A stretch of DNA of 64,000 nt from an uncultured Parasphingopyxis sp. (GCA_947259005.1 CAMYKP010000012.1:297018-361017); one strand, 5' to 3'; counted from the first letter of the stretch, positions 36,673 through 48,946 are shown. Notes: a model not told the origin generated them from the letters alone. Numbers and translations: made by a program.

Positions 36673-36729
36673 ACGGCTTCTCTTTCCCTGGGTCTTTTGT
36701 TGGTTCGGCGAACAGGATAGGGGGTTGCG

Positions 36730-37395
36730 ATGTCGACTGTACCAACCCCGGCGCCGCTATCGCGCTCGCTCTTCATTTTTTCAATCCTTTATGGCGGGAT
36801 GACCTGCATCGCGGGCGTGCTGGCCTTCAAGCAGGTCGCGCTCGGACCGCTGGCCGTCGAGGCAGGCATCTTCGCCTTCCTCATGCTGGTCGTCATCTCC
36901 AGCACCGTCGCGCAGCTCCACGGCCCCAAAACGGCGAACTGGCTCGTGCTGTTCGGCTTCTTCCCGCTGGCCTTGTCCGTCCTGCTGATATTCCTGGTTC
37001 TGTCGCTGCCAGCGTCGTCCGAGATGCCAGCGGAAAATATAACGGCGTTCGAGCGGGTGCTGTCGCAAACTCCGCGGATCATGATCGCCGGACCGATAGC
37101 CTACGGGGTTTCGCTGTTCCTCAACGTGAAGATTTTTGCCGCATTGCGCGGGACTGCCGGAGACAGCAGCATGGGCATGATGGTGCGCGGAGCGATTGCG
37201 TCCGCGCTCAGCCAGTCCATCGATACGGTAATCTTCATCACGGTGGCCTTTTACGGCCAGTTCCCGATTGGCTCGCTGATCGCCGGGCAGATGCTCGCCA
37301 AGGTCGTGCTCTCGGCAATCCTCGTGCCGCCGCTTATCTTCGGGCTGGTAAAGCTGGCGAGGCGGCTCGATCGATCGCAAATCGCGGAAACATGA
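36730..37395 (+). CDS. Queuosine precursor transporter, YhhQ family
   Basis: 221 residues with six membrane helices. The pattern SRSLFIFSILYGGMTCIAGVLAFKQV, the helix with LVVISSTVAQLHGPKTANW, and NVKIFAALRGTAGD with ASALSQSIDTVIFITVAFYG match YhhQ (DUF165/PF02592), which imports preQ0 or preQ1. It replaces de novo synthesis when the queC-F genes are absent. With queG in the same window it supports a salvage-plus-final-step queuosine route; other genes (tgt, queA) are not in view. Confidence 0.9.
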   Translation: MSTVPTPAPLSRSLFIFSILYGGMTCIAGVLAFKQVALGPLAVEAGIFAFLMLVVISSTVAQLHGPKTANWLVLFGFFPLALSVLLIFLVLSLPASSEMPAENITAFERVLSQTPRIMIAGPIAYGVSLFLNVKIFAALRGTAGDSSMGMMVRGAIASALSQSIDTVIFITVAFYGQFPIGSLIAGQMLAKVVLSAILVPPLIFGLVKLARRLDRSQIAET

Positions 37396-37662
37396 GCCGG
37401 CCAGCCTTGGTGACCCGCGAGAATATGCAACGTGGCACGCGGTAAACGCCATCACGCGAAAAAAACTGTACCGTGTCCGAAATGCCGCGACGCCAGACAG
37501 GATTGACCGATGACGTGGGGGCATCCTGTAGTTGCGGCTGCCCCCTCCCGGAGAGGGATGGCGTCCGGGCTCCGCTGACCGCCTGCGCAACGCCTTGAAT
37601 CCCCTTTTTTGTTGCTGACGGTCGTGTAAATAAGGTCGCAAAAGAGCCGAGGAGACCGTCTG

Positions 37663-38859
37663 ATGAACTTGGAATTCAGCCCCGAGGAACAAGCGTTCCG
37701 CAACGAAGTGCGCGCCTTTATCGAAGAAAATTATCCCAAACAGGCCTCGGCTGACAGTTTGCGCGACGATATGTCGGCGGAAGAGCTTGTCGCCTGGCAC
37801 AAAATTCTGGGCGAAAAGGGCTGGTCGGTTCCCGCCTGGCCGGAGCAATATGGCGGCACCGGCTGGACGCCGACCCAGCGTTACATCTGGGGCGAGGAAA
37901 ATGCCCGGGTCAACGCGATAATGCCCCTGCCCTTCGGCGTCTCCATGGTCGGGCCGGTGATCTACACCTTCGGAAACGAAGCCCAGAAGGAACAGCATCT
38001 CCCCGGCATCCGCAGCGGCGATGTCTGGTGGTGTCAGGGTTATTCCGAACCCGGCGCCGGTTCGGATCTCGCTTCACTCAAGACCACGGCGGTGCGCGAT
38101 GGCGATCATTATGTGATCAACGGCCAGAAAACATGGACGACGCTCGCGCAGCATGCCGATTGGGGCTTTTTCCTGTGCCGCACCGATCCGGATGCCGCGA
38201 AACCGCAGGAAGGCATCAGCTTCATTCTCGTCGACATGAAGACGCCCGGCATCGAGGTGCGGCCGATCAAGCTCATCGATGGCGGCTATGAGGTCAACGA
38301 AACCTGGCTGACGGACGTGCGCGTTCCGGTCGAAAACCTGATCGGTGAGGAGAATAAGGGCTGGACCTATGCCAAATTCCTGCTCGCCCACGAACGCTCC
38401 GGCATTGCCGGGGTTGCGCGCTCCAAGCGCGGCGTCGAACAGCTGCGCGAAATCGCCAAGTCCGAGGTTCTGGACGGCAAGCCGCTGATGCAGGATTTCG
38501 ATTTCGCCCGGAAAGTCAGCCAGCTCGAAATCGATCTGGCCGCGCTCGAAATCACCGAGCTGCGCACTCTGGCCGGTGAACAGGCAGGACGCGGCCCGGG
38601 GCCGGAAAGCTCGATCCTCAAGATCAAGGGCACCGAGATCCAGCAAAGGCTGACCGAGCTCGCTCTCGAAGCGGTCGGCCATTATGGCACGCCCTATTAT
38701 CGCGCCGTCGCCGATGCCGGATCTAACGAATATCCGATCGGACCGGACTATGCGCAGCATAGCGCCGGATCCTATTTCAACATGCGCAAGACTTCGATCT
38801 ATGGCGGGTCCAACGAGATCCAGCGCAACATCATCACCAAAATGATTCTCGGCCTCTAG
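37663..38859 (+). CDS. Acyl-CoA dehydrogenase (copy A)
   Basis: 398 residues with the ACAD layout: N-terminal helix FSPEEQAFRNEVRAFIEENYPK, the FAD segment WWCQGYSEPGAGSDLASLKTTA, QKTWTTLAQHADWGFFLCRTD, and the C-terminal YGGSNEIQRNIITKMILGL. It oxidises an acyl-CoA with FAD and passes electrons to ETF. Paired with a second, shorter dehydrogenase gene 35 bp downstream; such pairs (e.g. the heteromeric FadE-type or isoprenoid/steroid ACADs) can form alpha2beta2 enzymes. The substrate is not defined. Confidence 0.93.
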   Translation: MNLEFSPEEQAFRNEVRAFIEENYPKQASADSLRDDMSAEELVAWHKILGEKGWSVPAWPEQYGGTGWTPTQRYIWGEENARVNAIMPLPFGVSMVGPVIYTFGNEAQKEQHLPGIRSGDVWWCQGYSEPGAGSDLASLKTTAVRDGDHYVINGQKTWTTLAQHADWGFFLCRTDPDAAKPQEGISFILVDMKTPGIEVRPIKLIDGGYEVNETWLTDVRVPVENLIGEENKGWTYAKFLLAHERSGIAGVARSKRGVEQLREIAKSEVLDGKPLMQDFDFARKVSQLEIDLAALEITELRTLAGEQAGRGPGPESSILKIKGTEIQQRLTELALEAVGHYGTPYYRAVADAGSNEYPIGPDYAQHSAGSYFNMRKTSIYGGSNEIQRNIITKMILGL

Positions 38860-38894
38860 TCAGAGCCTAAGCCAGAGAAGCCGGGAGAGAATTT

Positions 38895-40031
38895 GTGGAT
38901 TTCAATTTTACCGACGAACAAACCATGGTGCGCGACAGCCTGAGCCGGCTGGTGCGCGAAAATTACGATTTCGATACCCGTCGTGCGGCGATCGAAAGCG
39001 AAAGCGGCTGGCGGCCGGAAATCTGGGCGCAGCTGGCCGAACTTGGCCTGCTCGGCATGCCGTTTTCCGAAGCCGATGGCGGCTTTGGCGGCGGGGCGAT
39101 CGATTCCCTGATCGTGATGGAAGAATTCGGCAAGGGCCTTGTGGTCGAGCCTTTCGTGCCGACCGTGGTCTGCGCCGGCGGATTCCTGAAGCACGCCGGA
39201 ACCGATGCCCAAAAGGCCGAGCATATTGGCGGGATCGTCGATGGCAGCCGCATCTATGCGTTCGCCTATGCCGAGCCGCGCGGCCGCTATGACCTTGCCG
39301 ATCTGGAGACAACGGCAAAGCGCGACGGCGAGAGCTATGTCCTCAACGGGCATAAGGCGGTCGTCATCGGCGCGCCCTGGGCATCCCATCTGATCGTCAC
39401 CGCGCGCACGTCCGGCGAGCGGCGGGACCGGGACGGCATCTCCGTGGTCGTCGTCGACAAATCAGCGGACGGCATTGTGACGCGCGACTATCCGACAGTC
39501 GATGGCCGCCGTGCATCGGAAGTCTATTTCGAGAATGTCGCCGTGCCAGCCGACGCGCTGATCGGTGAGGAGGGCAATGCCCTCCCCCTGATCGAGCTTG
39601 TCGCCGACGAGGCCATTGCCGCGCTCAGCGCCGAAGCCTGCGGGGCGATGAAAGTCGCGCATGAGATGACGGTCGAATATTCGCGGCAGCGCAAGCAGTT
39701 CGGCACGCCTATCGGCAAGTTCCAGGTGCTGCAGCACCGGATGGTCGACATGTTCACCGAATATGAGCAGTCGGTTTCCATGGCCTATCTCGCGACGCTC
39801 AGGCTTGGCGAAGACGAGCATGTCCGCAAGCTTGCCTGCGCTGCCGCCAAGGTGCGGATCGGCCAGGCCGCGCATCATATCGGGCAGGAAGCGATCCAGA
39901 TCCATGGCGGCATGGGCATGACGGACGAACTTGCCATCGGCCATTATTTCAAGCGCCTGACGGTCTACGATTCCGAATTCGGCAATGTCGACCATCACAT
40001 GAAACGGCATGTGGCGCTGAGCAGCAGCTAG
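38895..40031 (+). CDS. Acyl-CoA dehydrogenase (copy B)
   Basis: 378 residues from GTG 38895. It matches the second partner type: DFNFTDEQTMVRDSLSRLVRENYDF, then LAELGLLGMPFSEADGGFGGG, AYAEPRGRYDLADLETTAKRDGES (shorter FAD loop than copy A) and GGMGMTDELAIGHYFKRLT near the end. The presence of a divergent pair with copy A suggests a heteromeric ACAD; a homomeric one is possible too. It should act in the same pathway as the CaiB/ECH/MaoC cluster, although the two are not adjacent. Confidence 0.93.
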   Translation: MDFNFTDEQTMVRDSLSRLVRENYDFDTRRAAIESESGWRPEIWAQLAELGLLGMPFSEADGGFGGGAIDSLIVMEEFGKGLVVEPFVPTVVCAGGFLKHAGTDAQKAEHIGGIVDGSRIYAFAYAEPRGRYDLADLETTAKRDGESYVLNGHKAVVIGAPWASHLIVTARTSGERRDRDGISVVVVDKSADGIVTRDYPTVDGRRASEVYFENVAVPADALIGEEGNALPLIELVADEAIAALSAEACGAMKVAHEMTVEYSRQRKQFGTPIGKFQVLQHRMVDMFTEYEQSVSMAYLATLRLGEDEHVRKLACAAAKVRIGQAAHHIGQEAIQIHGGMGMTDELAIGHYFKRLTVYDSEFGNVDHHMKRHVALSSS

Positions 40032-40099
40032 CCCTTGCAACTCATCCCGCCGCCATCCGCCCGAGTGGCGATGGCGGCGGCTGAGTCATTCATCCTGCG

Positions 40100-41239
40100 C
40101 TACTGACCCTTTTGCGGGCAGATCAGGAATTTTTCGCCGGTCGTCTTCGCATAATAGCGCGCGACGATATCGGCTTGCAGCGCCTCGACGAGCGAGATTT
40201 CGTCCGTGTAATGGCTGGCAAAAGTCGTCTTGAGTTCGGCCACGACACGCGCGCGCAACCGTTCGCCGACCTCGGCACCGGCTTTGGCGAGGAAGTTCGG
40301 CAGCAACCAGCCCCCAACACCCCAGGCCATGCCATAGCCCCGGTTGAGCATTGTCGGCGAGACATCGAGGCCGCCGTAAAGATAGACCTGCTTGTGCGCG
40401 ACCGACCCGTAAATGCTGTAAGCGCCCGGCGTGCGCGAAGCGGCCGCTTCCATCGCGCTCAAAATCGTCGACGCAAGGTCGCCGCCGCCTGTCGCATCAA
40501 AGGCCAAAGTTGCGCCGGTCGCGTGAATGGCATCGGTCAGGTCGGCCTGAAACGTCTCGCTGCTGCTGTCGCAGACATATTTGGCGCCCATATCCCGCAG
40601 CATCTGCGCCTGTTCAGGTCGGCGAACCACATTGACCAGCTCGACGCCGTCGGCCTGGCAGATGCGGTTGAGCATCTGGCCGAGATTGGAGGCGGCGGCC
40701 GTGTGTACCAGCGCCGTATGCCCTTCCATGCGCATCGTTTCGATCATCGACAGGGCCGTCAGCGGATTGACGAAACAGGATGCGCCGTCCTTTGCCGTAT
40801 GTTCCGGCAATAAGGCCATGCACATGCCGGCGGGAAGGCAGCGATATTCGGCATACATGGCGCCGCCCATCACAGCGACCGTCTTGCCCATCAAGGTCTG
40901 CGCCGCATCGTCTGCGCCCGCAGCAACAACGGTTCCGGCGCCTTCATTGCCAAGCGGCAAGGCCTGGCCAACCCGCGCTTTCATCACGGCCATGCCCTGC
41001 GGCGAAACCGGCGCGGTCAGCACTGTTTTACCACCTTCGCCGCTGGACGTGCACTCGGCCATCGTTGCCCAGCCGAACATCACACCCTGATCGGACGGGT
41101 TGATCGGGGACGCTTCCACCCTGACAAGAACCTCGCCGTCCCGTGGCGTGGGCATGGGCTGTTCAACGAGTTCCATCCGAAGCTCTCCCCCCTCGGTTAC
41201 GGTGGACATCATCTGCAGATAGGTTTCGGGTAGGGGCAT
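40100..41239 (-). CDS. Zinc-less MDR family oxidoreductase (quinone-reductase-like)
   Basis: 379 residues from ATG 41239 (GGAGAAACCG upstream). The MDR fold is shown by DGEVLVRVEASPINPSDQGVM, the substrate/cofactor segment GNEGAGTVVAAG and a nucleotide region ALVHTAAASNLGQMLNRICQADGVELVN, close to the enoyl reductase/quinone oxidoreductase group. No cluster of zinc-binding cysteines is evident. It may reduce an alpha,beta-unsaturated or quinone substrate using NADPH. It is convergent with the ACAD pair and divergent from katG. Confidence 0.88.
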   Translation of the reverse strand: MPLPETYLQMMSTVTEGGELRMELVEQPMPTPRDGEVLVRVEASPINPSDQGVMFGWATMAECTSSGEGGKTVLTAPVSPQGMAVMKARVGQALPLGNEGAGTVVAAGADDAAQTLMGKTVAVMGGAMYAEYRCLPAGMCMALLPEHTAKDGASCFVNPLTALSMIETMRMEGHTALVHTAAASNLGQMLNRICQADGVELVNVVRRPEQAQMLRDMGAKYVCDSSSETFQADLTDAIHATGATLAFDATGGGDLASTILSAMEAAASRTPGAYSIYGSVAHKQVYLYGGLDVSPTMLNRGYGMAWGVGGWLLPNFLAKAGAEVGERLRARVVAELKTTFASHYTDEISLVEALQADIVARYYAKTTGEKFLICPQKGQ

Positions 41240-43844
<2,605 letters not shown>

Positions 43845-43864
43845 ATAGCGACCGATACGAGGCG

Positions 43865-43900
43865 GGCGGCGGTGCCGGTGGCGCCGCCGCCTCTCCTCTC
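43865..43900. terminator. Probable terminator between katG and the sulfur operon
   Basis: GGCGGCGG (43865-43872) pairs with CCGCCGCC (43884-43891) across an 11-nt loop; TCTCCTCTC follows. The stem is strong but the T-tract is poor, so partial termination is likely. It lies between the convergent katG and SulP genes. Confidence 0.6.
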
Positions 43901-43902
43901 GT

Positions 43903-45675
43903 TCAGATCAACCCCCTGGGTCCATAGGGATCACCATCGACCGGAAGCAGGTCATTATCGCCATCGGTACGCCCGGCAAGATCGGCGAAGGCGGCGTTCT
44001 GAGACAGGTATATCTCCCCGGTCAGCGCCTCGAGAAAATGGGATTTTTGCAGCCGGTCCATCACCGGTCCCTTCACCTCCGACAGGTGGAAGCGGACATT
44101 GGCATCGGCAAGCCGGTGATTGATCGCTTCGAGGCTTTCCAGCGCTGAAGCATCGATCTCGTTCACGGCCGAACACATCAGCACCAGATGCTTCAGCTCG
44201 GGCCGGTCGGCCATCTGTTCGAGCACATATTCCTCAAGCCAGCGCGCGTTCAGATAGGTCAGGCTTTCGTCGATCCGGATCATCAGCACATGGGGCAATG
44301 TGATGACCTTGTGGCGATCGACATTGCGGAAATGCTCGGTATTGGGGACGCGGCCGATAATCGCGGCATGGGGGCGCGAAGACCGCCAGATAAACAGCGC
44401 CAGGCTGAGCACGACCCCCGCGATCACGCCCGTCTCGACCCCGAGCAGCAACGTCCCCAGCATCGTCATCGCCATCGCCGCGAAATCGGCTTTCGCATAG
44501 CGCCAGGTAATAATCGGCGCTTTCAGGTCGACCAGGCTGAGCACCGCCACGATGATCGTCGCAGCAAGCGTTGCAAGCGGCAGGGACGCGAGCAGCGGCG
44601 TCAGTACGAGCGCGGCGATCGCTATTCCGAGCGCGGTAAAGGCGCCGGCGGCCGGAGTTTCAGCACCGGCATCGAAATTGACAACCGACCGTGCAAACCC
44701 GCCAGTAACTGGATAACCGCCCGAGAATCCGGCGACGATATTGGCCGCGCCAAGGCCGACAAGCTCCTGATCTGGCGCGATTCGCTGGCGGCGTTTGGCG
44801 GCGAGTGTCTGGGCAATCGACACCGACTCGACGAAACCGATAATGCTGATCAGCAGCGCCGGGACGGCGAGCGCCAGCCAGAGCTCCGTATCGAACAGGG
44901 GCGCGCCAATCGGCGGCAGGCCCGTGGGGATGACCCCGACCGTGCGAACCCCGGCTTCTTCCAGCCCCAGCAGGATGACCGCGACAATGGTCGCGGCGAC
45001 CGCAAAAACAGGGCCCGCCTTGGCCAGCAGATCGGCCGGTCGATCCGCAAGGCCGAGTTTAACAAGCACCGGCTTCAACCCCTTCCGGACCCAGAACAGG
45101 AAGAAGAGAGAGGCGGCCCCGATGGCCAGTGTCGGCAGGTTGATCGTGCCGATATTGGCGGAGAGGGATGCAAGCAGCTGCGGCATGGTATGGCCGCCCG
45201 CCTCGATCCCGAGAATATGTTTGAGCTGGCTCGTCGCGATGATGATGCCGCTGGCGGTGATGAAACCCGATACCACCGGATGTGAAAGAAGGTTGGCGAG
45301 GAAGCCGAGGCGCAGCAGCCCCATTACGAGCAAGAAAATTCCCGACAACAGCGCAAGAATAAGCGCAGCGGCAATATAATCGGCAGACCCGGTCGCCGCG
45401 ACCGCCCCCGCCGCCGTTGCCGTCATCAGCGAGACGACGGCGACTGGGCCGACCGCGAGCGTCCGGCTGGTCCCGAATATGGCATAGGCGATCAATGGCA
45501 GGATCGACGCATACAGGCCGACCACGGGTGGCAGTCCGGCGAGCATCGCATAAGCCAGGCTTTGCGGGATAAGCATGATCGTGACGATGATCGCGGCGAC
45601 GAGATCGCTGGTCAGCGTCGTGCCATTATATTGGCGACCCCAGTCAAGGATCGGGAAATAGCGGGAAAAGCGCAT
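43903..45675 (-). CDS. SulP family anion permease with STAS domain
   Basis: 590 residues from ATG 45675 (a TTG at 45693 would add six). The membrane domain of about 12-14 helices starts DLVAAIIVTIMLIPQSLAYAMLAGLPPVVGLYASI, with AVGPVAVVSLMTA, and later GGYPVTGGFARSVVNFDAGAETPAAG, the SulP substrate region; the cytoplasmic STAS domain (from about residue 450) has LVLMCSAVNEIDASALESLEAI. SulP proteins carry sulfate, bicarbonate or other anions. Last gene of the sulfide/persulfide operon, so export or import of sulfate or sulfite is most likely. Confidence 0.92.
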   Translation of the reverse strand: MRFSRYFPILDWGRQYNGTTLTSDLVAAIIVTIMLIPQSLAYAMLAGLPPVVGLYASILPLIAYAIFGTSRTLAVGPVAVVSLMTATAAGAVAATGSADYIAAALILALLSGIFLLVMGLLRLGFLANLLSHPVVSGFITASGIIIATSQLKHILGIEAGGHTMPQLLASLSANIGTINLPTLAIGAASLFFLFWVRKGLKPVLVKLGLADRPADLLAKAGPVFAVAATIVAVILLGLEEAGVRTVGVIPTGLPPIGAPLFDTELWLALAVPALLISIIGFVESVSIAQTLAAKRRQRIAPDQELVGLGAANIVAGFSGGYPVTGGFARSVVNFDAGAETPAAGAFTALGIAIAALVLTPLLASLPLATLAATIIVAVLSLVDLKAPIITWRYAKADFAAMAMTMLGTLLLGVETGVIAGVVLSLALFIWRSSRPHAAIIGRVPNTEHFRNVDRHKVITLPHVLMIRIDESLTYLNARWLEEYVLEQMADRPELKHLVLMCSAVNEIDASALESLEAINHRLADANVRFHLSEVKGPVMDRLQKSHFLEALTGEIYLSQNAAFADLAGRTDGDNDLLPVDGDPYGPRGLI

Positions 45676-45695
45676 CACCGGATTCTGGGGCAATT

Positions 45696-46985
45696 CTAGC
45701 CGGTTTTCGCGTCAGTCGGCGAAGCACCGGCAGTTTCCGTCGCTTCCATCGCCCCGGGCTCGATATGCGGCCGCACCAGCCATTCGTGCCCGCGCAGCAT
45801 GCCGTTCCAGTAAATCCAGGGCAGCGCCGAAACCTTCAGATGCCAGGCCAGCCGTGAAGGCCGGGTAGGATCGATCAGCCAGTTGGGGAAAGTCGGCTGC
45901 AAGACTCCGCCATAACCGAATTCGGCGAGCACGATCTTGCCCCGCTCGACGGTGAGCGGGCAGGAGCCATAGCCGTCATAACTGGCATGCCGGTCTGCAC
46001 CGTTCAGCATGGCGAGAACATTCCAGGCGACGACGGGTGCCTGTTTGCGGACCGCTGCGGCGGTTTTCGCATTGGGCGCCGAACAGACATCGCCCAGGGC
46101 AAAGACATTGCCGTACCGCGTATGGCGCAGCGTCTCCTGATCGACTTCGATAAAGCCGCTCTCAGCAGCGAGTGGGCTATCGGCGATAAAATCCGGAGCA
46201 ACCTGGGGCGGTGTCACGTGCAGCATGGCAAAGTCGCGCGTTACCTCACCGCCACCTTCGGAAAATGTGGCGCGTTTATTCTCCCCATCGACAGCGATGA
46301 GGCGCGATTCGAGGCGGACGTCGATGCCATAGCGGTCGACATAGCTTTGCAGCGCGGGGACATAGGCGGCAACGCCGAACAATGCCGGGCCACTTGTGTG
46401 AAAGGCCACGTCGATAGCGAGAAGCTGGTTATGATGCTGCCAGTGATCGCAAGCCAGATACATGACCTTCTGCGGCGCTCCGGCACATTTGATGGGCATT
46501 GGCGGCTGGGTGAACAGCGCGCGCCCCTCCTTTAGCGACTGAACCAGTTCCCAAGTGTAAGGCGCGGTTTCGAACGTGTAATTGGAGGTCACGCCATTCT
46601 TGCCCAGCGTTGCGGGCAGCCCGTCAATCTGTTCCCAGTCCAGCTTGATGCCTGCGGCAACGATCAGCACGCCGTAGGCCAGGCGGGTTCCATCTTCGAG
46701 GATAACCTCGTCCGCCTCGGGCGCGAACCGGGCAGCTCGCTCCCTTATCCATTGCACGCCTTTCGGCATGACGCTGGCCATCGGGCGGTGCGTCCGGCTG
46801 CGATCGAATATGCCGCCGCCGACCATCGTCCAGCCGGGTTGGTAATAATGGGTGTCGCGAGGCTCGACGATGGAGATAGAGAGGCTTGCGTCACGCTGCA
46901 GCAAAGATGCCGCAACAGCTATCCCAGCCGATCCGCCGCCGATTATCAATATATCGTGGCGTCCGGAAGGCTTTCCTGTCGTCAT
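45696..46985 (-). CDS. sqr: Sulfide:quinone oxidoreductase (SQR), membrane-associated flavoprotein
   Basis: 429 residues. FAD-binding IIGGGSAGIAVAASL at residue 14, then YYQPGWTMVGGG, and TQPPMPIKCAGAPQKVMYLACD. The redox cysteines match human-type SQOR: Cys167 in KCAGAPQK and Cys342 in GYGSCPL. The pattern fits the SQR family that oxidises H2S to bound polysulfide with quinone as acceptor. Between DUF6691 (stop at 46999) and SulP on the same strand, preceded by AAGGA. It lies in an operon with a persulfide-dioxygenase-like MBL protein, which fits a full sulfide-to-sulfite path. Confidence 0.93.
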   Translation of the reverse strand: MTTGKPSGRHDILIIGGGSAGIAVAASLLQRDASLSISIVEPRDTHYYQPGWTMVGGGIFDRSRTHRPMASVMPKGVQWIRERAARFAPEADEVILEDGTRLAYGVLIVAAGIKLDWEQIDGLPATLGKNGVTSNYTFETAPYTWELVQSLKEGRALFTQPPMPIKCAGAPQKVMYLACDHWQHHNQLLAIDVAFHTSGPALFGVAAYVPALQSYVDRYGIDVRLESRLIAVDGENKRATFSEGGGEVTRDFAMLHVTPPQVAPDFIADSPLAAESGFIEVDQETLRHTRYGNVFALGDVCSAPNAKTAAAVRKQAPVVAWNVLAMLNGADRHASYDGYGSCPLTVERGKIVLAEFGYGGVLQPTFPNWLIDPTRPSRLAWHLKVSALPWIYWNGMLRGHEWLVRPHIEPGAMEATETAGASPTDAKTG

Positions 46986-46998
46986 GATTTCATCCTTG

Positions 46999-47421
46999 TC
47001 ACGCGGTTGAACGGTTGAAGCTGCGATGCACGGTCATGCCCACGATCATCGCAACAACAAAGATCAGCGCAGCGGAAGGGCTCAGAGCGAGGCCGGCAAT
47101 GGCCGGGCCGGGGCAAAGCCCTGCGATTCCCCAGCCAATACCGAACAGGATCGACCCGGTAATCAGCGGTCGGTCCAGCTTGCCCGTCGCCGGTACGGCA
47201 AACTGGGAGGCAGCCATGGGCGCCTCGATGCGTCGCTGGATCAACCAGGCAACGGCCATGGGGAAGATCGCCCCGGCCATCACAAAGGCCAATGTCGGAT
47301 CCCATTGCCCGCCCAGGTCTAGAAAGCCGCGTACCCGGGTGGGGTCCGCCATGCCCGAAACAGCGAGGCCGGCACCGAATAACGTTCCGGCGATGAGCGC
47401 TATGATGAAGGAGCGGGTCAC
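46999..47421 (-). CDS. DUF6691/YedE-related membrane protein
   Basis: 140 residues from GTG 47421, which overlaps the YeeE stop (GTGA). Four membrane helices are present. The C-terminal [28 protein letters not shown] segment is typical of the second partner of split YeeE/YedE transporters, with one conserved Cys. Together with the preceding YeeE half it should form one sulfur-compound (thiosulfate or persulfide-sulfur) channel. It is part of the operon with MBL and SQR genes. Confidence 0.9.
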   Translation of the reverse strand: MTRSFIIALIAGTLFGAGLAVSGMADPTRVRGFLDLGGQWDPTLAFVMAGAIFPMAVAWLIQRRIEAPMAASQFAVPATGKLDRPLITGSILFGIGWGIAGLCPGPAIAGLALSPSAALIFVVAMIVGMTVHRSFNRSTA

Positions 47422-47855
47422 CAGCCCATCCCCAGCGCATTCATGACCGCGACCGTTGCAAAACCCGAACCCATGAAACAGGCGGTGGCGACAACCGAGC
47501 GTTTCGAGAGACGCGACAGCCCGCATACGCCGTGGCCGCTCGTGCAACCACTGCCAAGGCGTGTGCCGAAGCCCACGACAAGGCCGCCAACGATCAGCAG
47601 GGCCGAAGATTCAGGATAGCGCGTCACGACCGGCCCGATGAACTGGGCAACCAGAAACGCACCGAGCGGCAGGCCAAGAATGAAAGCTCCCGCTATGACG
47701 AGCGGTGGCCCGCTGTCCGAAATTCGCATTGCACGGGCAAGCAGCCCGCTGACCCCTGCAATCCGCCCGAGACCCAGCAGCATGATCGCAGCGGCAAATC
47801 CGATCATCAGGCCGCCGATCAGGCCCGGAACTGGCATGGCATAATCCGGTAACAC
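47418..47855 (-). CDS. YeeE/YedE-type sulfur transporter half
   Basis: 145 residues from GTG 47855. The conserved [25 protein letters not shown] loop with two cysteines is the YeeE/YedE hallmark, which in TsuA-type proteins passes thiosulfate by Cys relay. It is a half-size protein that works with the downstream DUF6691 half. The MBL stop and this GTG are separated by two bases, so translation is probably coupled. Confidence 0.93.
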   Translation of the reverse strand: MLPDYAMPVPGLIGGLMIGFAAAIMLLGLGRIAGVSGLLARAMRISDSGPPLVIAGAFILGLPLGAFLVAQFIGPVVTRYPESSALLIVGGLVVGFGTRLGSGCTSGHGVCGLSRLSKRSVVATACFMGSGFATVAVMNALGMGW

Positions 47856-47857
47856 GG

Positions 47858-48799
47858 CTAAACCGCGTTCATCGGGAGTTTGAGATAGCGGGTACCGTTA
47901 TCCTCTGGCTCCGGAAAGTGGCCGCCGCGCATATTGACCTGGATCGCCGGGAGAATGAGCGTCGGCATCGACAGGGTGGCGTCGCGTGCGGTCCGCATGG
48001 CGACGAATTCCTCTTCGCTGACTCCCTTGTGGACGTGAATATTGGATTCCGTCTCGTCGCCTACCGTCGTCTCCCAGGCGAAAATATCGCGACCGGGCGC
48101 CTTGTAATCGTGGCAGAGGAAAATGCGGGTTTCGGTCGGCAGCGACAAGAGCCGCCGGATAGACCGATACAGCATATGGGCATCGCCGCCGGGGAAATCG
48201 GCCCGCGCCGTGCCATAATCGGGCATGAACAGCGTATCGCCGATAAAGGCCGCATCGCCGATGACATAGGCGAGATCGGCCGGCGTATGGCCCGGAACAT
48301 GAAGGACAACGCCCTCAAGATTGCCGATCCCGAAGGTGTCTCCATCCTTGAACAACCGGTCGAACTGCGACCCGTCGGTCGCGAAATCGGGACCTGTGTT
48401 GAACAGGGTGCCGAAAGTCTTCTGCACGGTCAGAATTTCGCTGCCGATCGCGATCTGCCCGCCAAGCTCGGCCTGGAGATAGGGCGCGGCCGACAGGTGA
48501 TCGGCATGGGCATGGGTTTCGAGCAGATATTCGACCTCGAGACCCTGATCCCGCACATAGGCGATGATCTCGTCGGCCGAGGCATGCGATGTCCGGCCCG
48601 AGGGCGCGTCGAAATCGAGCACGGAATCGATGATCGCCGCCTTTTTCGTCTCGGGATCATGCACGACATAACTGGCGGTAAAGGTGGGTTCGTCGAAGAA
48701 GCAGTGAACGGAAGGCTTTGCCTTCTCGCCAGCCCTGCTCGCTTCGACCAGGGACCGAGCGTCATCGAGAACCGGATCGGTGATTGTATCTGTGGTCAA
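47858..48799 (-). CDS. Persulfide-dioxygenase-like metallo-beta-lactamase protein
   Basis: 313 residues from TTG 48799, supported by a strong AGGAGG five bases upstream. Metal ligands form HAHADH (96-101), with VPGHTPADLAYV and DTLFMPDYGTARADFPGG downstream. The pattern matches the ETHE1/Blh persulfide dioxygenase group, with DEPTFTASYVVHDPETKKAAIIDSVLDFD in order near the start. It oxidises glutathione persulfide to sulfite. First gene of the operon with YeeE, DUF6691, SQR and SulP; a perfect TTGA-N6-TCAA box is 115 bp upstream. Confidence 0.92.
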   Translation of the reverse strand: MTTDTITDPVLDDARSLVEASRAGEKAKPSVHCFFDEPTFTASYVVHDPETKKAAIIDSVLDFDAPSGRTSHASADEIIAYVRDQGLEVEYLLETHAHADHLSAAPYLQAELGGQIAIGSEILTVQKTFGTLFNTGPDFATDGSQFDRLFKDGDTFGIGNLEGVVLHVPGHTPADLAYVIGDAAFIGDTLFMPDYGTARADFPGGDAHMLYRSIRRLLSLPTETRIFLCHDYKAPGRDIFAWETTVGDETESNIHVHKGVSEEEFVAMRTARDATLSMPTLILPAIQVNMRGGHFPEPEDNGTRYLKLPMNAV

Positions 48800-48907
48800 A
48801 CAGGCCTCCTGCGCATAAAATTGTACGATTCTGTGTCTTTTGCCGGTCGCACCCTACACTTTTGACCAACAATCCGAAACTCTTGCGACCTGCAGCCTCC
48901 GGTTTCC

Positions 48908-48921
48908 TTGACCGACATCAA
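48908..48921. promoter_or_regulatory. FNR/FixK-type site upstream of the sulfur operon
   Basis: TTGACCGACATCAA fits TTGA-N6-TCAA exactly. Its centre is 115 bp from the TTG start of the MBL gene on the minus strand, so a class II promoter would give a 5' leader of about 75 nt. It is one of five such sites in this block. Confidence 0.7.
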
Positions 48922-48946
48922 TTGCCCCCATCACCAAGGGAAAAGA

